The translations under genes were made by a program, and so were the position numbers. Positions 34,576 through 43,030 of a stretch of DNA of 64,000 bases are shown here, one piece after another. Source of the stretch: an uncultured Acidobacteriota bacterium (GTDB lineage Bacteria; Acidobacteriota; UBA6911; CAINFC01); NCBI GenBank assembly GCA_903847975.1, contig CAINFC010000006.1, positions 186,001-250,000 of the forward strand, in the 5' to 3' direction. The notes beneath the pieces are model-generated. The model did no database searches, was not told the origin of the DNA, and saw only the letters and a list, made by a program, of their open reading frames with translations. Numbering within the stretch: position 1 is the first letter of the stretch; each line of letters starts with the position of its first letter.

Positions 34576-35793
34576 ATGACCCGCTTTTTCCTGGAACTGA
34601 ACCTGGTAGAAACTCTATCGCTGGCTGCGCTGCTCTATTTCGCCGGGCGCGGCGGGCTTGCTCTTTTCCCGTTTCTCCAGAAAAGGAATATCCCGGCGCC
34701 GGTCATCGGGGGCCTTTTTTTTGCCTGCCTGGCGGCGGCTCTGCAGAACGGTCAGTGGCTACGCTTCCGCCTGGACACCGCTCTCCAGAGTCCCCTGATG
34801 ATCGCCTTCTTTACCACCATCGGACTGGAAGCCAGCCTGGACCTCCTGAAACGCGGCGGGTCCCAGATGATCCGCCTTCTGCTGCTGTCGAGTCTGATCG
34901 CTGTTTTACAGAATCTTCTCGGCCTCTTTCTGGCCGGAAGCCTGCAGCTCCCGCCGCTGGTCGGCCTGATCTGCGGCTCGATTACTCTTATGGGGGGGCC
35001 GGCCACCGGCGCAGCTTTCGGTCAGCTGCTGGAGCAGCAGCACGGGGTGCCGGGCGCGGTCACCCTGGCCATGGCCGCTGCTTCCTTCGGTATTCTGAGT
35101 GCCGGTTTTCTGGGCGGGCCTGCGGCCACACGACTGATCCAGATGAGGAAGCTGGTTCCCGGCGAGGTGGACGGAAGCAAAGGGAAAGAAGTGCCCACGG
35201 CCGGGCCCGGGCCCCGGGAATCACGGCCGGGCGAAGCCGGCTACGAAGCCATGAAGGCCATGGCATTGGTCCTGATTCTGATGTGGGCCGGATCATGGTT
35301 CGGATCCTGGACCAACCGCTACTTCACCCTGCCCGCCTATGTGGGCGCCATGCTGCTGGCGGCGCTTTTCCGAAACCTGAATGACCGGTATCTGTGGCTG
35401 CCTTATTGTCCCTCGACTATACGCTGCCTGGGATCCGTAAGCCTTTCTCTTTTCCTTTCCATGGCTCTGATGTCCATGCGATTGCAGGACCTTGCCCACC
35501 TGCTGCTGCCAATGCTGGTCATTTTGTTTCTCCAGGCCGCGGTCATGACGCTGTGCGCCTATTGGATCACCTTTGCGTGGATGGGCAAGGATTATTGCGC
35601 CGCGGTCATGGTCGCCGGGCATATCGGCTTCGGGCTGGGAACCACGGCCAACGCCATGGCAAATATGGACGCGCTCGCGGAGCGGTTTGGAGCCGCCCCG
35701 CGGGCTTTCCTGGTGCTCCCCATTGTCGGAGCTTTTTTCATCGATTTCACCAACTCGCTGATCATTACCGCTTTCATACACTGGTCCAAATAA
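34576..35793 (+). CDS. gltS: Sodium/glutamate symporter (GltS family)
   Basis: A 405-residue polytopic membrane protein with about ten helices in two inverted halves split by a hydrophilic loop (residues about 190-225). Family-like segments include GGLFFACLAA, AFFTTIGLEASLDLLKRGG, ITLMGGPATGAAFGQLL and the matching second-half HIGFGLGTTANAMANM. GltS proteins take up glutamate with sodium. It is divergent from hoxE. The fucokinase gene starts 24 bases after its stop and is probably co-transcribed. Confidence 0.92.
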   Translation: MTRFFLELNLVETLSLAALLYFAGRGGLALFPFLQKRNIPAPVIGGLFFACLAAALQNGQWLRFRLDTALQSPLMIAFFTTIGLEASLDLLKRGGSQMIRLLLLSSLIAVLQNLLGLFLAGSLQLPPLVGLICGSITLMGGPATGAAFGQLLEQQHGVPGAVTLAMAAASFGILSAGFLGGPAATRLIQMRKLVPGEVDGSKGKEVPTAGPGPRESRPGEAGYEAMKAMALVLILMWAGSWFGSWTNRYFTLPAYVGAMLLAALFRNLNDRYLWLPYCPSTIRCLGSVSLSLFLSMALMSMRLQDLAHLLLPMLVILFLQAAVMTLCAYWITFAWMGKDYCAAVMVAGHIGFGLGTTANAMANMDALAERFGAAPRAFLVLPIVGAFFIDFTNSLIITAFIHWSK

Positions 35794-35816
35794 TAGAGAT
35801 CCAAAGGAGCAAGAAA

Positions 35817-38800
35817 TTGAGACAGGAATTCGAACGAACCTGGGACTACCTGATCCTTACTGTTGCTCGGGAGCAGCAGGCAGATGTCATCCGAAGACAG
35901 CTCGAACTGCGGTTGGAGCTGCAGCTGCTGCTGCGCGTGGAGCACGTTCTGGTGCTGGCCGATCCCGGCGGTATTTCGATCGGCAGTGGCGGCAGCACTC
36001 TCTGTGCCCTGCTGGCCGTCTTGCGGGATGGCAGAGCCAGAGGGCTCTGGAGCGAATCAACGGAAGACTGGCGAACCTGGATTTCCTCGCTTCGAATCCT
36101 GATGATCCACTCCGGCGGAGAGAAGCCGGTATCTCCCATCCATGATTCCCTGGGGAAGCTGTTGCTGCCGGTTCCCGGGGAAGGAGACCAGATTCTCCCC
36201 CTTGCGCTGCTGGATCGCATTCTCCCCAATTATCTCCATCTGCCGGTCATGCCCTCCGGCGGGCAGCTGGTGGTTGCCAGCGGAGACGTTCTCCTGAGCT
36301 ACGATCCCTGCAGCATTCAATTCCCTTTCCGAGGGCTGTCGGGCTTATCTTTCTGGGCGGACCCCGGCGATACCTGCCAGCATGGCGCCTTCCGGACCTC
36401 CGCGGACGGTATCGTCCTGCGGTACTACCAAAAGCCGTCGAGGGAAAAGCAATTGCAGGAAGGGCTGCTGAACCGTTACGGGCAAAGTCTGCTCGATATC
36501 GGCGTCATGCGCTTCACCATGGATGCCGTTCTCCAGATCCTGGATCTTTTTGAAACCGCTCCCGATTCCGCGAACGACTTTTCCTTTTCGCCTTTCTGGC
36601 AGGGTGTTCTGGAGGGGAGCGGCTTCGATCTGTACCGGGAGCTGGGCTGCGCGCTGGGAAAGGAGGTTTCGGAGCGGGACTACGTCACTGAAGTACAGGA
36701 GAACGGTTCGCGATGGGATCCGCGGGTGCTGAAAAAGTTCTACACAGGCCTCCAACAACTGCCCTTCCATGTGCAGGTGATCCCCAGGTGCGATTTTTAT
36801 CATTTCGGATCCTCTCAGGAAATCCTCTACAGCGCCATGCAGCTTTATCGAAGGGATCATGGCCTTACGCGGCAGGAGCCGTGCCTGCTGACCAGCAATG
36901 AACTGGGTTCGCGGGGCGACATCCACGGGAGGCGATCCTGGGTAGACCAGTGCCGTGTGGAGGCGGAACTCTTCCTGGAAGGGAACAGCTTTATTTCCCA
37001 GCTGGATATAAAGGAACCGCTGCGCGTCCCTGCCGGCATTTGCATGACCGCCCTCCCGGTCCAGAGCCAGGCAGGGGAAGCGTCCTGGCTGCTGATGATC
37101 TTTGGCACAGAGGACGACTTTCATCTGCCATCCGAGGGTAAGGCCACCTACTGCAATACTCCCTTTTCTTCCTGGCTGGATGAAATGCACCTTCAGCCGG
37201 AAGAGCTTTGGGCTCTCCAACCCTCGGGCGAACAGGGTATTATGGCCGATGCCCCTCTCTTCCCTCTGGTTTCCGGTCCGGGCGACGTTCATCGCTGGCT
37301 ATGGATCGCCAATCCCGACTCTGCCTCCAAAGAGCAAAAGGCCCGATGGATGCAGGCCGAACGCCTGAGCCTCCGCCAGGTACGCAGCCGCCTGCGGTTG
37401 GGAGAGGTCGCCGAAAGGCAGAAGTCTATTGTGTCCTGCTCATTGCGTAACAGCATCCGAAAGGCCTTTCATCCTCAAAGCGGTCTCTCGGCCAGAGAAC
37501 TGTCATGGATTCTGCGCCATTCGGATCAGAACCCGGCGGTATGGACTGCCGAAGTCCTTCGGGAAGGGGATTGGCATTATCGCGTGGAACCTCCCGGGGC
37601 CAGCCTGGACAGCTTTACCTTGCCCAGGATCCTTCATACCTTGGGTACGGCTATTCACAATCTGACCGCGTCCGGGTCCGCCGGATCGGAAAACGTTGCC
37701 CTGTCGGCATCTTTCCTGACGGACTGGAACCGAAAGGAGTTTCCGCTGAGAGAATATCTGCTGGAGCAGGGTATCCGCCTAAACGAAGACAGCCTGCAGG
37801 ACTTGGGCGAGAAGCTGAAGTCAGCCTCCTTTGACTACATGGGGAAATGCATCCTTTCAAGCGGAACCGCTTTATCCGGAATTCCACGTTCCTGCCTGCG
37901 GGATGATGAGATCGTCTGGGGGCGATCACCGGCACGCCTGGATCTGGGGGGAGGATGGACGGATACTCCGCCTTATGCCCTGGAGCGCGGCGGATGCGTT
38001 ATCAATGCGGCCGTAAACCTGAACGGCCAGCCGCCCATTCAATGCTACGGAAGGGTGATTCCGGAAAGGCTGATTCGGATTACCTCCATCGACCAGGGAA
38101 CCCGCGAGGAAATCACAAGCTGGGAGAATCTTCTGGATTACCGGCAAGCTACCAGTGTATTCGGCCTGGCCAAGGCCGCTCTGGTTTTGAACGGCTTTTC
38201 CCCTTTTCATTTCCAGGAAAAATCGGCAGCTTCCTTCCTCGATCTCCTGCGGCACTTTGGAGGAGGCATTGAGCTCACCACTCTGGCGGCAATCCCCAAG
38301 GGGAGCGGGCTCGGTACCTCCAGTATCATGGGTGCGGTGGTCCTTTCCGTGGTTCACCGGATTATGGGGAAAAAGCTGGAGCCCAACGATCTTTTTCACG
38401 GCGTTCTGCGCCTGGAGCAGGCCTTGACAACCGGCGGAGGATGGCAGGACCAGATTGGCGGAGCCGTACGCGGGGTCAAAGTCCTGACCGCCCAGCCTGG
38501 CATGGTACCGGACATCCATATCCGTTTTGTGCTGGAAGATGTCCTGGATCCACAGCAGAACGATGGATGCACTCTTTTGTACTACACCGGCATAACGCGG
38601 CTGGCCAAGAACATTCTGCAACAGGTGGTAGGCCGGTACCTGGATCGGGACCGCAAAGCCATGAGAACATTGAAGCTTCTGCACGATCTTCCGGCCAGGA
38701 TTTCGGACGCCATGTCCCGTAAAAACCTGCCTGACTTCGGGGCGTGCATTGACGAAGCCTGGAAGCTGAACAAGGAGTTGGACCCGGATTCCAGCAATGC

Positions 38801-39014
38801 GAGCGTGGAAACCCTGCTGTCCCGTATTCGTCCTTTTATTCATGGTGCCAAGCTGCTCGGTGCCGGGGGCGGGGGATTCCTGTTGATCGTCTGCAAATCG
38901 AAAGCAGATGCGCAGGCCGTCCGGCAAGCTCTATCCGACCATCCTCCCAATCCTCTGGCCCGTTTTTTTGACTTCGGCATCAGCGGCGAAGGGCTGGTGG
39001 TTACCGTGTCATGA
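35817..39014 (+). CDS. fkp: Bifunctional fucokinase / fucose-1-phosphate guanylyltransferase
   Basis: About 1065 residues, resembling Bacteroides Fkp (about 950) and plant FKGP. These convert L-fucose to fucose 1-phosphate and then GDP-fucose for glycan decoration. The N-terminal nucleotidyltransferase motif GISIGSGGST is at about 52-61. The C-terminal third is a GHMP kinase: LDLGGGWTDTPPYALERGG, the ATP loop PKGSGLGTSSIMGA and GAGGGGFLLIVC. The start is TTG at 35817 with AAAGGAG 7 bases before it; the open frame upstream overlaps gltS and is not coding. A related pyrophosphorylase-kinase for another 6-deoxy or heptose sugar is possible. Confidence 0.85.
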   Translation: MRQEFERTWDYLILTVAREQQADVIRRQLELRLELQLLLRVEHVLVLADPGGISIGSGGSTLCALLAVLRDGRARGLWSESTEDWRTWISSLRILMIHSGGEKPVSPIHDSLGKLLLPVPGEGDQILPLALLDRILPNYLHLPVMPSGGQLVVASGDVLLSYDPCSIQFPFRGLSGLSFWADPGDTCQHGAFRTSADGIVLRYYQKPSREKQLQEGLLNRYGQSLLDIGVMRFTMDAVLQILDLFETAPDSANDFSFSPFWQGVLEGSGFDLYRELGCALGKEVSERDYVTEVQENGSRWDPRVLKKFYTGLQQLPFHVQVIPRCDFYHFGSSQEILYSAMQLYRRDHGLTRQEPCLLTSNELGSRGDIHGRRSWVDQCRVEAELFLEGNSFISQLDIKEPLRVPAGICMTALPVQSQAGEASWLLMIFGTEDDFHLPSEGKATYCNTPFSSWLDEMHLQPEELWALQPSGEQGIMADAPLFPLVSGPGDVHRWLWIANPDSASKEQKARWMQAERLSLRQVRSRLRLGEVAERQKSIVSCSLRNSIRKAFHPQSGLSARELSWILRHSDQNPAVWTAEVLREGDWHYRVEPPGASLDSFTLPRILHTLGTAIHNLTASGSAGSENVALSASFLTDWNRKEFPLREYLLEQGIRLNEDSLQDLGEKLKSASFDYMGKCILSSGTALSGIPRSCLRDDEIVWGRSPARLDLGGGWTDTPPYALERGGCVINAAVNLNGQPPIQCYGRVIPERLIRITSIDQGTREEITSWENLLDYRQATSVFGLAKAALVLNGFSPFHFQEKSAASFLDLLRHFGGGIELTTLAAIPKGSGLGTSSIMGAVVLSVVHRIMGKKLEPNDLFHGVLRLEQALTTGGGWQDQIGGAVRGVKVLTAQPGMVPDIHIRFVLEDVLDPQQNDGCTLLYYTGITRLAKNILQQVVGRYLDRDRKAMRTLKLLHDLPARISDAMSRKNLPDFGACIDEAWKLNKELDPDSSNASVETLLSRIRPFIHGAKLLGAGGGGFLLIVCKSKADAQAVRQALSDHPPNPLARFFDFGISGEGLVVTVS

Positions 39015-39034
39015 ATTCGGACATCCCCACCCGG

Positions 39035-39055
39035 CTGAAATCACAAGGATTTCAG
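39035..39055. repeat. Short perfect hairpin
   Basis: CTGAAATC and GATTTCAG flank a 5-base loop between fkp and the next gene. No T-tract follows. It may mark the end of the fkp transcript. Confidence 0.45.
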
Positions 39056-39081
39056 GGATGGCGAAAGGATAAAAATTTAGT

Positions 39082-39087
39082 TATAAT
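39082..39087 (+). promoter_or_regulatory. Consensus -10 box (TATAAT)
   Basis: TATAAT ends 8 bases before the ATG of the DUF6599-like gene, which would give a leaderless or nearly leaderless mRNA. No good -35 is visible. Confidence 0.4.
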
Positions 39088-39095
39088 CGTAAGGA

Positions 39096-40274
39096 ATGAC
39101 GAAAAGAAGACGTTTTTTGCCAATTAAAATATTCAGATTCAGGCTACCCCTGGCATTTCCTTTCGCTCTTTTTCTTCTTTTTCCGGTCGGGATGAACTGC
39201 GGGACTGCCATGGATTGGAATTCCATCCCAACTCTCGCGGATAAGGACAGGCTCCTGCTCGGACTCGAGTCTGCGGGGCCCAAAGCGACGATTCCGCTGG
39301 AAAACCTTTCCGCCTTCGGCCTGGAACCGCCCCTTCGAAGCCTACTTCAGGAAAATGGATTGAGGAAAGCCGTGACGGAAACATGGAAGTCAGGCAGCCA
39401 GGCAATCCAGGTGGATTATTTTTGTCTTCAGGACAGCAAGGCGGCATTTAGCGCCTTCACCTTTCTTCCTCCCTCGGACGACAGCGGGAGCAGCTCCACC
39501 GATCCGGGAATTCCTATTCGCAGCCGGGACGGGATTTACTTCTGGCAGGCGAACCTGCTGGTTCGGATTCGGGCACAGGAGGGAAAGGATATGCTGCCCG
39601 GATCGAAAAGGTGGTCTCTGGCCTCCCTGCTTTCGAGATCCATCAGCCTGAAGGAAAAAGCACTGCTGCCCCCTTTGATGCTCTTCCTCCCCAAAGAATC
39701 CATGACCCCGGGCAGCACGCGCTACCTTCTGGGAAAGAGCGGGCTTGGGGGGGTGCTGCAGAGAGTATCCGGAGAAGGGTTCGGATTCCAGGATAGCGTC
39801 GAAGCTGTCTCCGCCGATTATTCCTTCGGATCTTCTTCCGGCAGGCTCATCCTGCTCGGTTATCCCAATCCGAACCTGGCTCGACAGTATTTCGATAGCA
39901 TCCAGGAGGAAATGGCAAGGTCCGGCTGGGCCAAAGAAGATTACCAGATCAAGAGAAACAGGCTTTTGATTGCCCTGCTTGTGGGCAGGGCGGATCCCGA
40001 GATGGTCTCCCGCTTTCTGGGGAAAATTGAATACACCTACAACATTAAATGGATTTACGATCGCAAAAAAGCAGAATTTGTCCCTTCCCAGTCGGTTTCC
40101 CTGCTGGGCGTTTTCATACAATCCTTCCTTCTTCTTGGACTGGCTGGAATGGGGGCCGTCCTCATCGGATTATGCATCGGCGGAAGCCGCTACCTGATTC
40201 ACGACCTTTTTCAGAACCAGGCTCTGGACCAGCCCAAGAAGTGGCGCATTGTTAGATTAAAATTGGTGGAATAA
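39096..40274 (+). CDS. DUF6599-like exported protein with C-terminal TM helix
   Basis: A 392-residue protein. A basic N-terminus is followed by a hydrophobic stretch (about residues 17-32) that can serve as signal or anchor. The long exported domain resembles DUF6599 proteins of Acidobacteria. A strong transmembrane helix lies near the C-terminus (SLLGVFIQSFLLLGLAGMGA) and is followed by a short cytoplasmic tail. The function is unknown. AAGGA directly abuts the ATG and is too close to be a normal ribosome-binding site. It is followed 56 bases later by a Crp/Fnr regulator. Confidence 0.72.
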   Translation: MTKRRRFLPIKIFRFRLPLAFPFALFLLFPVGMNCGTAMDWNSIPTLADKDRLLLGLESAGPKATIPLENLSAFGLEPPLRSLLQENGLRKAVTETWKSGSQAIQVDYFCLQDSKAAFSAFTFLPPSDDSGSSSTDPGIPIRSRDGIYFWQANLLVRIRAQEGKDMLPGSKRWSLASLLSRSISLKEKALLPPLMLFLPKESMTPGSTRYLLGKSGLGGVLQRVSGEGFGFQDSVEAVSADYSFGSSSGRLILLGYPNPNLARQYFDSIQEEMARSGWAKEDYQIKRNRLLIALLVGRADPEMVSRFLGKIEYTYNIKWIYDRKKAEFVPSQSVSLLGVFIQSFLLLGLAGMGAVLIGLCIGGSRYLIHDLFQNQALDQPKKWRIVRLKLVE

Positions 40275-40330
40275 AAGTGGTATAGAATGAAAGAACAAGG
40301 TAAACTGTTTTCAAGGGGCAATCACTTATC

Positions 40331-41020
40331 ATGAGCGGTAAAATGATTGAGAAAAACACCAAGGAAGAATTCCTCAAGAGGGTTCCTCTTTTTTACGATC
40401 TCACCTCGGAAGAGCTAGCGGAAATCCAGCGTGTTTTCATTGAAAGAAATTACCGAAAGCATCAGGTGGTCTTTCTGGAGGAGGAAACCGGCTCGTACAT
40501 GTACCTGGTGCAAAGCGGAAAAGTCAAGGTGATCAAGTCTTCCCCCGAAGGCAAGGAGCACATACTGGCCATCCACTATTCCGGAGAATTTTTCGGCGAG
40601 ATGTCCTTGCTGGACGGTAAGACGGCACCGGCTACCATCGTGGCCATGGAGCCCTGCAAGCTGTTGATCGTTTCCCGGAACGACTTCCTCAAAACCCTGA
40701 TGGGAAATCAAAAAATTGCCCATCGGATGATCACCATTCTCTGCGAACGTCTCCGGGATGCATGGAACCAGCTGCCGTTCCTGACTTTTGCCAGCGCCGA
40801 GGACCGGATCATGAGCACCATGCATCGGCTTGCAGACAAAAGCGGGGTCCGGGATCATCGGGGAATCATCATCAATACCCGGATCACCCATCTTGAACTG
40901 GCCGAAATGTGCGGCACAAGCCGGGAGACCGCCACGCGCATCCTGCTCAAACTGCAGGACCAGGGTATTCTGGATATCGTGGACCACAAGTTCGTGCTCC
41001 TGGACAAACCTTCTTCCTGA
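40331..41020 (+). CDS. Crp/Fnr-family transcriptional regulator
   Basis: A 229-residue regulator. The N-terminal cyclic-nucleotide-binding-like beta-roll contains SGEFFGEMSLLDGKTAPATIVA. The C-terminal winged helix has ITHLELAEMCGTSRETATRILLKLQDQGIL, the DNA-recognition region. There is no N-terminal cysteine cluster, so it is not a classical oxygen-sensing Fnr. The E-SR-type recognition residues (SRETATR) suggest a TGTGA/TTGAT-like half-site. Its own ligand is unknown. An in-frame ATG four codons downstream is a possible alternative start. Confidence 0.93.
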   Translation: MSGKMIEKNTKEEFLKRVPLFYDLTSEELAEIQRVFIERNYRKHQVVFLEEETGSYMYLVQSGKVKVIKSSPEGKEHILAIHYSGEFFGEMSLLDGKTAPATIVAMEPCKLLIVSRNDFLKTLMGNQKIAHRMITILCERLRDAWNQLPFLTFASAEDRIMSTMHRLADKSGVRDHRGIIINTRITHLELAEMCGTSRETATRILLKLQDQGILDIVDHKFVLLDKPSS

Positions 41021-41093
41021 AACGCGGTGCCCGCAGTTCCGTGCAGGACACCGCCTCATTCGAGGTGTGCTTCAGCGCGAGCCATAGCGACCG

Positions 41094-41807
41094 ATGATCC
41101 CTTTCCGTGACAATATTCCGTCCCGCCGCTTTCCCATCTGGACGGTTCTGCTGATCGTGATCAACATCGCCGTCTTCCTGTACCAACTCCAGCTGGGGTA
41201 CACCCGCCCGAGGGCCCTCAAGCTTTTTATTTACAGCTACGGCATCGTTCCCGAAAGGTTTCTGGATCTCTCCCACGGTTTTGCGTCCATGATCCGGTAT
41301 TCTTTTATCCCTTTTTTCACCTCGATGTTTCTGCATGGCGGATTCATGCATATCATTGGAAACCTCTGGTACCTGTGGGTTTTTGGCGATAATGTCGAGG
41401 ACCGTCTGGGCCGTGTCCGCTTTCCGGTCTTCTATCTGGCCTGCGGACTGATTGCCGGTTGGATGCATCAGGTTTTCAATGCCGGCTCCAGTTTGCCCAG
41501 CATCGGTGCCAGCGGAGCAATTGCCGGAGTTCTGGGCGCCTATCTGATCAGCTTTCCGAAAGCCCGGATTCTCACGCTGGTACCGATTTTTATCTTTATT
41601 CAGATCATTGAGCTGCCCGCCCTCCTGGTCCTGGGCTTCTGGTTCCTCATCCAGTTTTTTAACGGAACAGCCTCGATCGTGCTCTCCTCGGAAACTGCCG
41701 GCGGGGTTGCCTGGTGGGCGCATATCGGGGGCTTCGTGGCGGGAATGATGCTGGTAGGCGTGTTTGCTCCTTCGCGGGGTTTCGGGAACAGAAGGATTAG
41801 TTCCTGA
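41094..41807 (+). CDS. Rhomboid-family intramembrane serine protease
   Basis: A 237-residue polytopic membrane protease with about six or seven helices. The catalytic Ser140 lies in GASGAIAG and the catalytic His210 in WAHIGGF. The family's HGGFMHIIGNLWYLWVFG segment (residues 81-98) is present. It may cleave transmembrane substrates in the inner membrane; no substrate can be inferred. It is followed by a terminator-like structure. Confidence 0.95.
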   Translation: MIPFRDNIPSRRFPIWTVLLIVINIAVFLYQLQLGYTRPRALKLFIYSYGIVPERFLDLSHGFASMIRYSFIPFFTSMFLHGGFMHIIGNLWYLWVFGDNVEDRLGRVRFPVFYLACGLIAGWMHQVFNAGSSLPSIGASGAIAGVLGAYLISFPKARILTLVPIFIFIQIIELPALLVLGFWFLIQFFNGTASIVLSSETAGGVAWWAHIGGFVAGMMLVGVFAPSRGFGNRRISS

Positions 41808-41833
41808 ACTCCCCAGGTGAGTATCAAAACCGA

Positions 41834-41895
41834 ACCCTCCGCCGGGAAGGACTTCCTTCGGCCGTCCTATGAATCCTTTGGAGGGTCGCCTTTTT
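41834..41895 (+). terminator. Probable terminator after the rhomboid gene
   Basis: ACCCTCC (41834-41840) pairs with GGAGGGT (41880-41886) around an inner hairpin (GGAAGG/CCTTC), and T5 lies at 41891-41895. The long arms and distal T-tract make it less regular than a textbook terminator. Confidence 0.5.
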
Positions 41896-41991
41896 GTGAA
41901 TTTATCAAGTATACTTAAAGCAACAGGAACGAAATAATCTGCCATCCGCAGGTAAATCGATTTTCTTTGATGCACTTTAAAGGAACGACGT

Positions 41992-42954
41992 ATGAATCGA
42001 AGATCATTTGTCCAAACGGCTGCAGGCGTTATGAGCTTCGGGCCCCAGGGGCTTTCTTCCCTGGCGCGCGAAAAAGAGGAAGGCCAGCTGGAAAAGAGAG
42101 CTCTCGGCAAGACCGGAGAAAAGCTGTCCATCCTGGGGTTCGGAGGAATCGTGGTCAGCAAGGCCACGACCCAGGAAGCAGCCCAGAGAGTTGAGGAAGC
42201 CATTCGGGGCGGCGTGAACTACTTTGACGTCGCTCCCAGTTACGGGAATGCGGAAGACATGCTGGGGCCGGCCCTGGAGCCTTTTCGCAAAAAGGTATTC
42301 CTGGCCTGCAAAACCCAGAAACGCTCCAAGGCAGGGGCTTTCGCGGAACTGGAGCAATCCCTGAAAAAAATGAGAACCGACCACTTCGACCTGTATCAGC
42401 TCCATGCGGTCACCACGCCCAAGGATGTGCAGGAAATCCTGGCTCCCGGAGGAGCGCTGGAAGCCTTTGCCGAGGCCCGTCAGGCCGGAAAAATCCGATT
42501 CATCGGATTCTCGGCCCACTCCATGGAAGCGGCCATCCGTCTGATGGAACAGTTTTCCTTCGATACGATCCTTTATCCGGTCAATCAAACCACCTGGCAC
42601 GCAGGCCACTTCGGCCCGCAGGCTCTGGAAAAGGCGATGCAGAAGCAAATGGGCGTTCTGGCGCTTAAGGCCCTGGCCAAAGGTCCGTGGGAAAAAGGAG
42701 CGGTCCGCACCCACCCCAAGTGCTGGTATGAGCCCCTGTCGGACCCCGAGGAAGCCCTTCTCGCCCTGCGGTTCACTCTGTCCCATCCGGTTACCGCCGC
42801 CATCCCCCCGGGAGACGAAAGTATTTTCAAGATGGCCTTGGGGTTGGCCCGTCGGTTTACTCCTCTTTCCGAACAGGAAATAGCAGGCCTCAAAGAGAAA
42901 GCTTCGAAAGGTCAGCCGATTTTCCGTTACCCCTCCAACGAATGGAAAGCCTAG
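41992..42954 (+). CDS. Aldo/keto reductase with Tat-like signal
   Basis: A 320-residue NADPH-dependent reductase. NRRSFVQTAAG at the N-terminus fits a Tat signal, though the hydrophobic part is short. The AKR core shows NYFDVAPSYGNAEDMLG (Asp and Tyr of the tetrad), a Lys in FLACKTQ and His in LYQLHAV, plus IRFIGFSAHS. It may act on a carbonyl or sugar. A TATACT (41910-41915) upstream could be a -10. It is separate from the sensor kinase that follows 76 bases later. Confidence 0.9.
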   Translation: MNRRSFVQTAAGVMSFGPQGLSSLAREKEEGQLEKRALGKTGEKLSILGFGGIVVSKATTQEAAQRVEEAIRGGVNYFDVAPSYGNAEDMLGPALEPFRKKVFLACKTQKRSKAGAFAELEQSLKKMRTDHFDLYQLHAVTTPKDVQEILAPGGALEAFAEARQAGKIRFIGFSAHSMEAAIRLMEQFSFDTILYPVNQTTWHAGHFGPQALEKAMQKQMGVLALKALAKGPWEKGAVRTHPKCWYEPLSDPEEALLALRFTLSHPVTAAIPPGDESIFKMALGLARRFTPLSEQEIAGLKEKASKGQPIFRYPSNEWKA

Positions 42955-43030
42955 CTCATGGCATTCGCTTGGGATCGGGAATAATGAATGACACCACCCA
43001 CAAGCAGAAAAGGACACCGGAAAGGATTTC

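Noticed and set aside
35394-35816. Upstream extension of the fucokinase frame
   Set aside because: It overlaps the well-supported gltS gene in another frame; a TTG with AAAGGAG at 35817 gives a sensible start.
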